Source: Rivularia sp963920925 | GTDB taxonomy: Bacteria > Cyanobacteriota > Cyanobacteriia > Cyanobacteriales > Nostocaceae | DNA: 64,000 nt | Direction of reading: 5' to 3' | NCBI RefSeq assembly: GCF_963920925.1 | Contig: NZ_CAWUDI010000012.1 | Coordinates: 110,441-174,440 of the forward strand | Shown here: in pieces, positions 1 to 8,361 of the stretch | Layout: every line of letters begins with the position of its first letter | How positions within the stretch are numbered: the first letter of the stretch is position 1 | Notes under the pieces: generated by a model | What the model saw: only the letters and a program-made list of their open reading frames with translations | Database searches by the model: none | Told to the model about the DNA's origin: nothing | Position numbers and translations under genes: made by a program

Positions 1-31
1 GGAATCTTCAACTTCTATTAGTACTAATTCT

Positions 32-988
32 TTGGTAAATGAGTCGAGGGAAAGTATCCTATCTGAAGATAATACCGAATTGCCATATCTTTACCTGATA
101 ATGCGATTAAATGGGTATTCTCAATTTGGGGATGACTTGATAATTGGAAGATTAGAAGATGGAATATTTGTCCACGAATTTGTAAATTCTCACTGCAAAG
201 ATGGATTCTTAGATGTATTTGATTGTTTTTACGATGAAAACGAACTGATTGGGAAGGCGTTTTCATCAATCAATCCAAAACCTTTGGATGCGGCTCGTGA
301 ACTTATTGATTTTTACCGTCCTCAAATAGAAGCTAACCGTGAGGGTTCCCTTGCTATTAACTTTGAGGCTTGCGGTGGATGTCGTAATTTTCACGGCGCA
401 GACAATATTGTTTGCGGTATACATCCATATGGGTGGGATAATTCTACTTGTCCCGATTGGGAGTCTAAAAATAATCAAAAACAAGTTCACTTTCCATTCG
501 AGCGCGAAGAAGTAGTTGAACATCTGAGTCAGAGAATTGAAGTTAATCAAGCGAGATTAATTAAACACGACAACGGTACTTTAACTCTTTGGGATTACTA
601 TACCAATCGATACTTTCGTTTTTCGTGGGCAGGGATTCTTCTCGATGATTCAGATAAACTAGTGGAATTAGGCGAACACGCTCGATTACTTTCCTACGTC
701 CAATACTTTTCAGTACGAGCTGTAATTGAGTTTGACTATTCATCTAAGATTGATGAATTTGCTAAGCAATTGAAAGGTATTGCTAGTGTTGAAATTAGCG
801 ATACGGGTATTAATGTCAGGGTTAAACATTGCCCGATGCGTAACCACGAACGGATATTTCGTTTTCAATTGAACGGTATTCCACTGTACCCTTACGAATC
901 AATTGTGCCGCAACAAATCAAATCTAATTACAACCTTGTGACTTTTGTTGAATGGTTGAAAGACAATAAAACTAGAACAAGAAGATGA
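32..988 (+). CDS. Hypothetical protein with a zinc-knuckle-like Cys cluster, 5' end uncertain
   Basis: The reading frame is open from base 2, and the first start-like codon is a TTG at 32, so the true start may lie outside the window. About one third into the protein there is a cluster of the form CxxC-x8-C-x2-HPxG, then TCPDWE, suggesting a small metal-binding knuckle. A similar CxxC...CxxH...DCPQW pattern occurs in the ParB-like protein at 57079-58191. The rest, mixed helix and strand with no membrane segment, is not recognised. A very small ORF overlaps its stop codon. Function unknown. Confidence 0.7.
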   Translation: MVNESRESILSEDNTELPYLYLIMRLNGYSQFGDDLIIGRLEDGIFVHEFVNSHCKDGFLDVFDCFYDENELIGKAFSSINPKPLDAARELIDFYRPQIEANREGSLAINFEACGGCRNFHGADNIVCGIHPYGWDNSTCPDWESKNNQKQVHFPFEREEVVEHLSQRIEVNQARLIKHDNGTLTLWDYYTNRYFRFSWAGILLDDSDKLVELGEHARLLSYVQYFSVRAVIEFDYSSKIDEFAKQLKGIASVEISDTGINVRVKHCPMRNHERIFRFQLNGIPLYPYESIVPQQIKSNYNLVTFVEWLKDNKTRTRR

Positions 989-1098
989 ACCAAATTTCTA
1001 ACTCTCAACGTAAAAATACCAAGGATAACGTACCAGTTGGTAAAGTTTCTGAGAACTCATTTACTTCTTTGACACCACCACAAATTTCGGAAACTTAG
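985..1098 (+). CDS. Possible 37-aa peptide coupled to the upstream gene
   Basis: ATG at 985 overlaps the TGA of the preceding gene (ATGA arrangement), which suggests translational coupling. The product is polar, rich in Ser, Asn, Thr and Gln, with no recognisable motif. It may equally be the tail of the preceding gene shifted by one base. Weak call. Confidence 0.3.
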   Translation: MNQISNSQRKNTKDNVPVGKVSENSFTSLTPPQISET

Positions 1099-1168
1099 TT
1101 CATCTACTAATAAAAAAGTAGCATAAACCTCTCTTTCCTCTGTGGTTATAGGCGTGATTTGTTAGATG

Positions 1169-1205
1169 CATTCAGTACGGGGGGTTTTCCCCCCACTACT
1201 GGATG
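1169..1205. repeat. Strong hairpin with a G6-T4-C6 core
   Basis: GGGGGG (1179-1184), TTTT loop and CCCCCC (1189-1194) are flanked by arms CATTCAGTA (1169-1177) and TACTGGATG (1197-1205), which pair with one mismatch. No T run follows on the + strand, so it is not a textbook terminator. It sits 43 bases before the ATG of the next gene and could act on its leader. Confidence 0.6.
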
Positions 1206-1247
1206 ATATCTACATTTTCATCCAATAACTATATACAAGGAATTACA

Positions 1248-1685
1248 ATGTTTAAAATTTTGTTTGATTGTTCGGCATTTGAAATTTCTGCTACCGTTCA
1301 AGCTATCAACGATGTCCTATTTCCAGTTTTCTTGTTTGTAATTATCTTTTGGTTTATGTGCGATATTTTCTTAGTTGATAAAGAACTCATTACTGATGAA
1401 AATATTGCTCGTCAAGAAGATTTGCAGGCTGAAAGTTTACTTTCCAATGCGGAAGTAAATTGCAAAACTGAACTATTTGACGTTGATGTTGAATATCAAA
1501 ACCTTAAAGATTTGGGTGCGGGTAAACTTCGGCAGTTTTGTAAAAGAAACAAAGTTAAAGGCTACACCACTGCTTATCGAGAAGGTGGTATAGACGGTTT
1601 AGTTGGATTTTTAATTCAACTGCGAATTTACGTTTACAATATCGAACAACAAATTGGACACGTAGAAATATCGGCGATTAGCTGA
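1248..1685 (+). CDS. Small membrane-anchored protein with SAP/Rho-N-like C-terminal motif
   Basis: The ATG at 1248 is preferred over an upstream start at 1203 because AAGGA lies 6-10 bases before it. The 145-aa product has one N-terminal membrane helix (about residues 20-40, VLFPVFLFVIIFWFM), an acidic linker, and a C-terminal block of the type LGAGKLRQFCKRNKVKGY. That pattern (Leu-x-x-Leu-Arg-x-Phe/Leu ... Lys/Gly-Tyr) resembles SAP or Rho N-terminal nucleic-acid-binding helices. The protein at 12188-12640 has the same architecture. The family name and role are inference. Confidence 0.6.
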   Translation: MFKILFDCSAFEISATVQAINDVLFPVFLFVIIFWFMCDIFLVDKELITDENIARQEDLQAESLLSNAEVNCKTELFDVDVEYQNLKDLGAGKLRQFCKRNKVKGYTTAYREGGIDGLVGFLIQLRIYVYNIEQQIGHVEISAIS

Positions 1686-1864
1686 TGAAAAGCCCCGGCA
1701 ATTGATTTGGGTTCTAACTTCAAGGAAAGATAGATTTCAGTTTATCACAGTGTTTTGTTTTAAAATAAACTTATTATTTTCGCGCTTTTTAAAAGCGGGA
1801 TAGCAATAATTTTACTTAAGAATAAAACTTTTGTCGGCATTTGAAATTACACTAACAATTAATC

Positions 1865-2242
1865 ATGCATAAATTAACGCAATATGAAATTGATATTACA
1901 TTACAAGAAATTGAAGAGAGCGATGGATATTTAGAGTACCATGAATGTGGATATCCAATTTATTACGCTTATAATATAATTCCTGATAATGGAGAAACAG
2001 AAGAAGAATGGTTTGAACCTGTTGATATCGTTGCGAAAAGCATTAGCTTAGGAGAATCTCTTGAAACCTGTCCGTGTTGCGGAAAAAAACTCAAAAATGG
2101 AGAATATTACGATATCGATGACATTAAAGAAGATTTATTAAAACTGATACAGACCTATTGTAGCAATGGCGACTCACCAGATTTTAAAATTTTGCTTGAA
2201 CAAATAGGTATACGATTGGGATTAAGCATACACCGTTTATAA
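1865..2242 (+). CDS. Hypothetical acidic protein with a CPCC motif
   Basis: A 125-aa acidic protein. Two CxC/CxxC-type elements (YHECGYP and TCPCCGKKL) could form a single zinc ribbon; both halves are present but unusually far apart. The C-terminal third is helical. No family recognised. A hairpin lies 60 bases downstream (2303-2330). Confidence 0.6.
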   Translation: MHKLTQYEIDITLQEIEESDGYLEYHECGYPIYYAYNIIPDNGETEEEWFEPVDIVAKSISLGESLETCPCCGKKLKNGEYYDIDDIKEDLLKLIQTYCSNGDSPDFKILLEQIGIRLGLSIHRL

Positions 2243-2302
2243 AACCTACATTCTGCACCTCAACTCTCACAATCGATAATTACTTAAATAAATCTAGATA
2301 AA

Positions 2303-2330
2303 AGAATACTTTTTTTCAAGAAAGTATTCT
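2303..2330 (-). terminator. Hairpin, terminator-like for leftward transcription
   Basis: AGAATACTTT (2303-2312) pairs perfectly with AAAGTATTCT (2321-2330) around an 8-base loop. On the minus strand it is followed by TTTT. It lies between the convergent gene ends at 2242 and 2467 and could serve both. Confidence 0.6.
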
Positions 2331-2466
2331 AAAAAGCATGAATATTTTGCGTTTGCTGCGTACATTGTTATTACTGAGTTTCACATAATTCTTTCCCAAG
2401 ATAAATATTTATTGTTTCCATTATCATTCTTACTACAATAAATTTCTATATATTAACGTATTGACA

Positions 2467-2811
2467 TTATGCACTTGTTTTTAAATTGTGACTAATGATT
2501 ACCACCTGACTGCTCAGTATAAAAAACTCTTCTATCGGTCTTAACTGCTGTGATAATACGTGGTCAAGACTTACACCGCCACCATTTTTACTAATATTTT
2601 GCATTGTCCCTAGTGCAGGTATCGGTAAATTTATTTCCATCGCGTCTTCAATTTGTAAAGTTCCCACTACCAAAGCATCAAGCGGTAGCGAATTTATCCA
2701 CTCTTCAGCTTCGGCTTCTTCTATACGCTGCCGTCTAATTTTTAGTTGCAGTCTATCTGGTAGTACTTTTACTCGCTTAGGGATAATCTCGCCACTGTCA
2801 CCAATTCTCAA
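2467..2811 (-). CDS. Hypothetical protein, probably 5'-truncated
   Basis: The only start-like codon is a TTG at 2811. The frame stays open to 2850, where it is closed by an in-frame stop at 2851-2853. The residues before the TTG (AIVAKSTGGQ) read like genuine protein, suggesting loss of a longer N-terminus. The 29-bp dispersed repeat at 2862-2890 lies just beyond the break. Family not recognised. Confidence 0.4.
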   Translation of the reverse strand: MRIGDSGEIIPKRVKVLPDRLQLKIRRQRIEEAEAEEWINSLPLDALVVGTLQIEDAMEINLPIPALGTMQNISKNGGGVSLDHVLSQQLRPIEEFFILSSQVVIISHNLKTSA

Positions 2812-2861
2812 TATTTGTCCGCCTGTTGATTTAGCAACAATTGCGCTTCCCTAAGATGCGA

Positions 2862-2890
2862 TCTGCTTGCAGCAGCGCTTCGCTATCGCA
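2862..2890. repeat. 29-bp dispersed repeat, copy 1
   Basis: Identical in sequence and orientation to 60024-60052. It contains internally complementary parts (GCTTGCAGCAGC and a CGCTTCGCTATCGC core). The following 45 bases also form a GCAGCAT ... ATGCTGC inverted repeat. Both copies sit next to doubtful reading frames. Confidence 0.8.
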
Positions 2891-3154
2891 GCATACAAAA
2901 AGCAGCAAAATACCGCAAAGCGGGATGCTGCTTAATTCACATTATATATACGTTCTACAAGCTATTTGGAACAGTGGAACAGTTACCAACAATAATAATA
3001 TTTAAAATATTCCTTAATAGAAAAGTAAAAAACATTATTTTTGGCAGGGCAATCGCTTATAAATATTTACTATTTACCTTTTGCAAGACTATCTAAGTCT
3101 TCTCCATTTTTTAAACGTTCAAAACACTCTTCAGGTGTAATACCGTATTTGTTC

Positions 3155-3424
3155 TCATAATTTGTTATCTTCTGATTCCCATCTTTCTTCCAATTCTTCA
3201 ACGGTAATGTTTTCGCTTTTTGCCATATCTGCGACTTGTTCTTTAATAAGACTTGTGTTTGCTTCTAATCTCGAAGAAATTATCTGACCTGCAAAAGCTG
3301 TAGGCTGTTTGCCATGAATCTTAGCCCAATTCATAAGTTTTTTGTAATTATATTTCGATATTGTAATAGTCAATCTCGTGTTATTAGGGTCAATTGCCAT
3401 AGTAGATTTCATAGAACGTTTCAT
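3155..3424 (-). CDS. Ribbon-helix-helix (RHH) DNA-binding protein
   Basis: 89 aa. Residues 15-55 (TRLTITISKYNYKKLMNWA...) read as the strand plus two helices of an RHH/CopG-type dimeric DNA-binding domain, the form seen in antitoxins and plasmid regulators. The C-terminal 30 residues are a charged helix. The DNA encoding that tail is duplicated at 3870-3964. It is divergently placed from the small HTH-like gene at 3566, suggesting a regulator/target pair. No toxin gene is evident beside it. Confidence 0.65.
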   Translation of the reverse strand: MKRSMKSTMAIDPNNTRLTITISKYNYKKLMNWAKIHGKQPTAFAGQIISSRLEANTSLIKEQVADMAKSENITVEELEERWESEDNKL

Positions 3425-3565
3425 ATATATTCCCTTACGCTTTGGGTCAAGTCCAGAGATTTCCTATTCTTCTATAAAGATTATACGATACATTGAGAAA
3501 AGTTATGCTCTGGAGCTACTCTAGTTGTGATATTGTATTTTCAAACCCTAAAAAGCAGAAAAATT

Positions 3566-3835
3566 ATGGATATTTACGAAGTTCTTAAGACCTTATCTTC
3601 CGAAACTACAAGACCCAGACAATTTTTGCGGTATAGCTTCGGCATCGACAAGCTAGCCCCCGAAGAAGCTCTTGAAGAAGAAACCAGCTTTGGATATTGC
3701 ACCAAATGCGTCAGGTTGCTCTCCAAAATACTGGGATTGCAAAGAAAGACAGTACGGGAGTGGGGGCACAACCCAAATTTTGAAAGAATGCCTCAATACG
3801 CACGTATGACTTGTAGTTACGCGCATATGGCTTAA
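3566..3835 (+). CDS. Truncated copy of the HTH-repeat protein at 4336-4923
   Basis: Start at 3566 (MDIYEV) matches the start of the full-length paralogue (MNNYEL at 4336). The 89-aa product holds one copy of the C-x2-LLS...REWG...MP...YA.MA unit and stops where the paralogue continues into a second unit. Codons for residues 17-73 lie in DNA identical to the paralogue (3613-3784), while the flanks have diverged. It is either a single-domain paralogue or a decayed copy. Confidence 0.55.
   Translation: MDIYEVLKTLSSETTRPRQFLRYSFGIDKLAPEEALEEETSFGYCTKCVRLLSKILGLQRKTVREWGHNPNFERMPQYARMTCSYAHMA
3613..3784. repeat. 172-bp perfect direct repeat, copy 1
   Basis: Base-for-base identical to 4383-4554 (offset 770), inside the two paralogous HTH-like genes. 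Sequence identity drops sharply at both edges. Confidence 0.95.
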
Positions 3836-3869
3836 AATAATTTTTAGCAAGATAATACCTGTAATATTA

Positions 3870-3964
3870 TCATAATTTGTTATATTCTGATTCCCATCTT
3901 TCTTCCAATTTTTCAACGGTAATGTTTTCGCTTTTTGCCATATCTGCGACTTGTTCTTTAATAA
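3870..3964 (-). pseudogene. Duplicated tail of the RHH gene
   Basis: 95 bp matching 3155-3249 (offset 715) with two mismatches. It encodes the last ~30 residues of the RHH protein at 3155-3424 but has no N-terminal half and no start. It is a remnant of a tandem duplication of the RHH plus HTH cassette. Confidence 0.85.
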
Positions 3965-4019
3965 TGCTCAGTCTAGAGATTTCTACAGTTTGTGTTTCAA
4001 CGAGCAATTTATGTTGAAT

Positions 4020-4190
4020 TTATTTATCGAGGTTTTTCCTGCTTTTTACCCATTCCTCTATAAGTTCTCGCGATTTTTCGCTCATATTAGTTCCTTCTTG
4101 AGCGCACCAGACTTTAAAGTCTCGTCGTAACGACTCAGGCAAAAAAACTCGAAAACTAACTGTTGGGTCTTCTTTTGCGTCATTTGTCAT
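4020..4190 (-). CDS. Small RHH-type regulator
   Basis: 56 aa from ATG at 4190 (a longer start at 4217 is possible). The sequence VSFRVFLPESLRRDFKVWCAQEG...MSEKSRELIEEWV has the strand-helix-helix pattern of CopG/ParG-like RHH proteins. It is divergent from the gene at 4336, and a 17/20-matched inverted repeat (4194-4213 and 4267-4286) fills the shared promoter region, as expected for an autoregulating RHH repressor. Confidence 0.65.
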   Translation of the reverse strand: MTNDAKEDPTVSFRVFLPESLRRDFKVWCAQEGTNMSEKSRELIEEWVKSRKNLDK

Positions 4191-4193
4191 AGG

Positions 4194-4286
4194 TAGGTTA
4201 CATATATCAACTATCAAATGTCTATTTTGCGTTAGATGATCTGATTTGCAAATACACCATACAGCCTAGTTGATATATATGACCTA
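4194..4286. promoter_or_regulatory. Operator-like inverted repeat in a divergent promoter
   Basis: TAGGTTACATATATCAACTA (4194-4213) and the reverse complement of 4267-4286 match at 17 of 20 positions, 53 bases apart. The pair lies between the RHH gene (4190, leftward) and the HTH-repeat gene (4336, rightward). Inferred binding site for the RHH protein. Confidence 0.5.
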
Positions 4287-4335
4287 TGTAGAGTATTATC
4301 CTTTTATCAGTAAAAACTTCTATCCATCGAAAAAA

Positions 4336-4923
4336 ATGAACAACTACGAACTTATCAAAACTTTATCTTCTCAAAGCATAGAACCCAGACAATTTTTGCG
4401 GTATAGCTTCGGCATCGACAAGCTAGCCCCCGAAGAAGCTCTTGAAGAAGAAACCAGCTTTGGATATTGCACCAAATGCGTCAGGTTGCTCTCCAAAATA
4501 CTGGGATTGCAAAGAAAGACAGTACGGGAGTGGGGGCACAACCCAAATTTTGAAGGTATGCCCCAACACGCACGTACTACTTACAATTACGCGCTCATGG
4601 CTCTATCAAGAGAAGAATTAAATAAAATCGAAGCGAGTGATTCTCAGGCCCCGGCAATAACCGCAGCCCAATTTATAGAAGAAGTATTTCTCAAAGAATT
4701 ATCGCCTTCAGATAGGCTAAAGATAGTAACCTCCACCAAGTTCCGAGGACAATGCTTTGCAATACTATCAGAAGTCCTGAAAGTATCTAAAAGCGCAATA
4801 TATGAGTGGGGACGGGATATCGAGTTAAAAAATATGCCCAAACATTACCAGCATACTCTTGCCTACGCACTTAAAGCGTACAAAAAACAGCAAGCTACTG
4901 GGGCGAAACAAAATGCTGCTTAA
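4336..4923 (+). CDS. Protein with two HTH-like repeat units, function unknown
   Basis: 195 aa from ATG at 4336. Two units of about 80-90 residues share the pattern C-x2-LLS-x-LG-x5-VREWG...MP...T-x2-YAL.A (first unit CVRLLSKILGLQRKTVREWG, second CFAILSEVLKVSKSAIYEWG). The spacing fits two tandem helix-turn-helix folds in which EWG ends the recognition helix. Its first unit is encoded in DNA identical to the truncated gene upstream. It is followed after 80 bases, including a hairpin, by the 540-aa gene, possibly co-transcribed. Confidence 0.65.
   Translation: MNNYELIKTLSSQSIEPRQFLRYSFGIDKLAPEEALEEETSFGYCTKCVRLLSKILGLQRKTVREWGHNPNFEGMPQHARTTYNYALMALSREELNKIEASDSQAPAITAAQFIEEVFLKELSPSDRLKIVTSTKFRGQCFAILSEVLKVSKSAIYEWGRDIELKNMPKHYQHTLAYALKAYKKQQATGAKQNAA
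4383..4554. repeat. 172-bp perfect direct repeat, copy 2
   Basis: Second copy of 3613-3784; see that entry. Confidence 0.95.
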
Positions 4924-4949
4924 TATTCAAAGTAACTCAAATAATAAAC

Positions 4950-4971
4950 TCTGACCTTACCACAGGTCAGA
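4950..4971 (+). promoter_or_regulatory. Small hairpin between two co-oriented genes
   Basis: TCTGACCT (4950-4957) pairs with AGGTCAGA (4964-4971) around a 6-base loop, 32 bases before the next ATG. There is no U tract, so it could be an mRNA processing or attenuation element, or an operator. Confidence 0.45.
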
Positions 4972-5002
4972 AACAAAATATAACATAACCAATAACCTTA
5001 TC

Positions 5003-6625
5003 ATGCAAACACTTCAAAAATCAACTTACTCGCTTTTGCAAAATATAGATGCCGATCCAGTAAAGCATCTAGAAACCAGCACCATAGAATATCTCCACAC
5101 CAGCTTTCTGCTATGGGAATACAAAAATAGTTACAGCAAGAAGGAATATCGAGAACTACTGGAAGGATACGGCTGGGACAAAGGAAGTGCCGAAGAAAAG
5201 CGGGCACTCAAACTAGCAGAGCATTTTGAAGAATTCGCACATCGCCCCCATGCTTTAATTCAAATATCCATCACCATATTGTTAAGGTTATGTACTAATA
5301 AGTACAAATCTATAATCGAAGAACTGAAGCAAGCAGATGAAGATGACTTAACCTGCGATTACGTACACGATTTAATCAAACAAAAGCAGGCTCAACTAAA
5401 AAAAGAAAAGGAATCACAACTTCCCGAAAAACCTTCAATTTGGAAAAGAAATTGTCGAGGTGAGCGCTATGCCCAATTTCCCCCGGTGTACGAAGAAGAT
5501 CAACAAACCGGAGTATTAACCCAGAAATTAATGGACGAGTATGGGTTGATTCCTCAGAATATCCTTAGACAAGCAATCGCTGATTTACATCAAAAAATCA
5601 CAAATGAAAATGGACAGCAGGAAGGAAATGCTGCCCAAGAAGTGGATGTGAGAGAAAATAGTGGTAACGATAGTTATAGCCAGCCCTCACCACCCAACCC
5701 AGTTCAAACGGTAAAAGAAAAATGGGTTGAATTAAACAAAAAATTGAAAGAAGATACTCAAACACTTGGCGAGATAAGCGATGAAACGGGTAACTTAATC
5801 GTAGAAAATTGCCAGAGATGGGAAGCCGCAGTTCCCCAAGATAAAAAGTGGGATGCGATCGCGCATATTGTCGGACGTTACTCGATACGGTTAAAACATC
5901 TTTCCGACTATGCATATAGTAACCATTCTGAATGGAGAAAGAGTTGGGGTGCAACTTTGGCGAGTTATCACAATTTCGAGCAAGAATTAGAGTGGGTAAG
6001 CACTACCGTTCGTAACGATGCGCTGATAGCAATGGGATATGAAATACATATCATCGTAGAAGTCAAAACAGGTGAGTTTCAAGATAGGCAAGGCAAGATA
6101 ATCGAATTGCATGGAGAAAACGCAAGCCCCATACTCGTAAAATTAGATGATTCACAATCGTATTTCCATTGGAATAATTTGCAAGCTATAGAAGAAACAA
6201 AAACTTTTGAATCTTGCGCCAGTCTTGATGAAGTCCAAGAGGAAGAATATCTAGAGGAACCAATTGAATCTGATATCGAATTAGAGCCAACCCTACTTGA
6301 TAAAGGAATCAATGTTCTGATACAGGGTACTTGGGAAGATATTAGAAACACGTTCAATCAACACCCGGAAATCAAGGGTAAAGCATGGGAAGCGCTTTCT
6401 GCTACGCAGAAAAAAAGGGTATTTGAAATTACACCCGACACCACTAAACTGCTAAGTACAGCAAAAAAAGAAGGTATAATCCAAGAATTTAAAGAAATAA
6501 CGGCAGGAATGTATCAGATAAAACTACCGGGTGCATTACTCTGGGAGCAACGAGCATTCCACGAAATAGAAATACGTTACTACCTACGACAATGGCGAGA
6601 GTTGGTGTCTCCTGGCAAAAGATAA
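5003..6625 (+). CDS. Large unknown plasmid protein with a KOW/SH3-like middle segment
   Basis: 540 aa, soluble, charged. The N-terminal 150 residues are helical (EYLHTSFLLWEYKNSYSKKE). A Lys/Glu-rich stretch leads to IWKRNCRGERYAQFPP. A Gln/Ser/Pro linker follows near residues 205-235. Around residues 345-395 (IHIIVEVKTGEFQDRQGKI...SYFHWNNLQ) there is a small all-beta pattern like a KOW or SH3 barrel, followed by an acidic patch and a helical C-terminus. It follows the HTH-repeat gene on the same strand. I do not recognise the family. Confidence 0.7.
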   Translation: MQTLQKSTYSLLQNIDADPVKHLETSTIEYLHTSFLLWEYKNSYSKKEYRELLEGYGWDKGSAEEKRALKLAEHFEEFAHRPHALIQISITILLRLCTNKYKSIIEELKQADEDDLTCDYVHDLIKQKQAQLKKEKESQLPEKPSIWKRNCRGERYAQFPPVYEEDQQTGVLTQKLMDEYGLIPQNILRQAIADLHQKITNENGQQEGNAAQEVDVRENSGNDSYSQPSPPNPVQTVKEKWVELNKKLKEDTQTLGEISDETGNLIVENCQRWEAAVPQDKKWDAIAHIVGRYSIRLKHLSDYAYSNHSEWRKSWGATLASYHNFEQELEWVSTTVRNDALIAMGYEIHIIVEVKTGEFQDRQGKIIELHGENASPILVKLDDSQSYFHWNNLQAIEETKTFESCASLDEVQEEEYLEEPIESDIELEPTLLDKGINVLIQGTWEDIRNTFNQHPEIKGKAWEALSATQKKRVFEITPDTTKLLSTAKKEGIIQEFKEITAGMYQIKLPGALLWEQRAFHEIEIRYYLRQWRELVSPGKR

Positions 6626-6682
6626 ATCGAGATATCTGCACATAAAGATTAATCAATAATCCCCGAAAACTCAATTTCAATC

Positions 6683-6856
6683 ATGAAACAAAGAAAAAAA
6701 GTCCTTCCTATTCGTGCTGCTACCTACTACCTAATTCGCCTGGATGAACTTCTAGGGTGCGAAGTAGCAACAATAACGCATTTAAATGCGGCTATTAAAT
6801 TGCTGCAAAGGAAAGAAGAAGTATTCGGCATTAACTTTGCCATAAATTTTAATTAA
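6683..6856 (+). CDS. 57-aa basic protein
   Basis: MKQRKKVLPIR..., 57 aa, begins 57 bases after the 540-aa gene. The composition is typical of a coding sequence: a basic N-terminus, then one helix with regularly spaced hydrophobic residues (TYYLIRLDELLG, AAIKLLQRKE). No motif identifies a family; it may be a small regulator co-transcribed with the gene before it. From 6857 to 7106 nothing else was found except a low-complexity GGGAACAGGGAATAGG stretch near 7000. Confidence 0.45.
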   Translation: MKQRKKVLPIRAATYYLIRLDELLGCEVATITHLNAAIKLLQRKEEVFGINFAINFN

Positions 6857-7106
6857 ATACTTGAATGAAGGTAGTAGCAATTGACCAGGCTTTTAGGATG
6901 GAAAAGTAGCAGTATAATCCCAAATAAAAAGTAATACAATCTAATCAAATATTATTGCGGTTCTTCCGCACTTAGTATGCTAAAAAAACATTCAAAAAAA
7001 AGGGAACAGGGAATAGGAAACAGCGAAAAAAATCTTTTCTTAAATAAATTTAATCTTCAAAAGGATAGTTTTGTTTCACAGCAAGAGTTTCAGCTTTATT
7101 TTCTAA

Positions 7107-7345
7107 AATTTAAGCATACCAATTACTGATGAAGCATTATTACAGACTTTTCATGATTACAAACAACCTTTGTCTATGCAGTAATTGCTATCAATAATTA
7201 TACTTTGTTAGTTTTTCATACTGATGCTTATTGCTGGCAGTTTCAGGTGGTAAGTTCAAGTGGCTCGGTATTTAGAGAAAAAAGGATTTATTACACTGTG
7301 GAAGCTGCGATGGATGCAGGTAGGGAGTGGGTAGGGAAGAAATAA
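7107..7345 (+). pseudogene. Frameshifted remnant of a small conserved-looking protein
   Basis: One frame reads ITDEALLQTFHDYKQPLSMQ and stops; another frame, open from 7157 to the TAA at 7343-7345, continues VYAVIAINNYTLLVFHTDAY then CWQFQVVSSSGSVFREKRIY. The second part has clear protein character but no start codon. A single frameshift near 7165-7180 would join them. Confidence 0.4.
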
Positions 7346-7624
7346 TGAGTTTATTTTTATTTTATATGATTGCTTGATTACACAGAGGTGTGGAAAAGTT
7401 AAGGTATTTGATTTTGCAGCGAAAATCTATATGGAAAACAAGTTAGTAACAGTAAACAATTGCTAAATCGAATATTACTTAAAGCAAATTTCATTATAGT
7501 TACAAATTCCATAATGTTTATAATTAAAAAATCTCTTAACTGCTGGTATCTGTTATCGGCAGTTGTTGTTTTACGGCTCACGCCGATGAGAACGTGAAGT
7601 ACGTAAAATCAAAAATTTTAAAAT

Positions 7625-7987
7625 ATGAAAACTCCACAACAAATAACCAACGAGCTAAACCAATTTAATGGTTCAGTTAATCTCTACAAACATTGGCTCG
7701 GTTTGAAATATACAGATGGTATCCAATACCTAGCACAAGAAGCAAATTGCTACTGGTTGGTAGATGCAATTGCTTCACATCAAACAAAGAATTTACTATC
7801 AAATTCAAAACTAAGAGAATTTCAAATTTGGAATTTACAAGTTCAAGATAATTCCAGCGTTTTGATATGTGAATGGGATACGAATCAAGAAGTATTACGG
7901 CAAGAAATTGAGTATACAGATTTTCCATTGAGCCACATCAAACTTTATTTGGTTGAAAAAGTTCTAATGCTTCCCAACGAATATTAA
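7625..7987 (+). CDS. DUF6876-like protein
   Basis: 120 aa. The blocks YKHWLGLKYTDGIQYLAQEA and NCYWLVDAIASHQ, then FQIWNLQV, match my recollection of the DUF6876 family, small proteins of unknown function on plasmids and phages. The family name is from memory. It is full length and well formed. A hairpin at 8036-8059 ends the unit. The stretch 7346-7624 before it holds no gene. Confidence 0.65.
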   Translation: MKTPQQITNELNQFNGSVNLYKHWLGLKYTDGIQYLAQEANCYWLVDAIASHQTKNLLSNSKLREFQIWNLQVQDNSSVLICEWDTNQEVLRQEIEYTDFPLSHIKLYLVEKVLMLPNEY

Positions 7988-8035
7988 ACCGCATCGCTTT
8001 GACTTTACCGTAATTGGATTTTTGGAGTTTGAAAT

Positions 8036-8059
8036 TGCCGTAATTTAAACATTACGGCA
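8036..8059 (+). terminator. Hairpin after the DUF6876-like gene
   Basis: TGCCGTAAT (8036-8044) pairs perfectly with ATTACGGCA (8051-8059), 6-base loop, followed by TTTATC. Weak U tract. From here to 8361 no gene is seen. Confidence 0.6.
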
Positions 8060-8361
8060 TTTATCATCAATAAAATCTGAAATAAGCAGTAATGATGAAT
8101 TTAGGCTGCTTTGACTTCAACCAGAAAGGTCACACTATCCAATTATTGAAAATATATAGGAAGTTAACGGGTTTTATTCTTTAACTGCAACACAACCCTG
8201 GGTAGTTTTGTACCATAACTTTGCCACGAACTTTTTTTTACTATCACCTTGCTATCTTGGCAAAGTTAAATTACAAATCACAAATCTAAAATAATCAAAT
8301 ACTCGAAAGCAGAAGGGCTTACGCCCAGAGACAAATGAAGTAATTAGGAAATATTTGTCTT

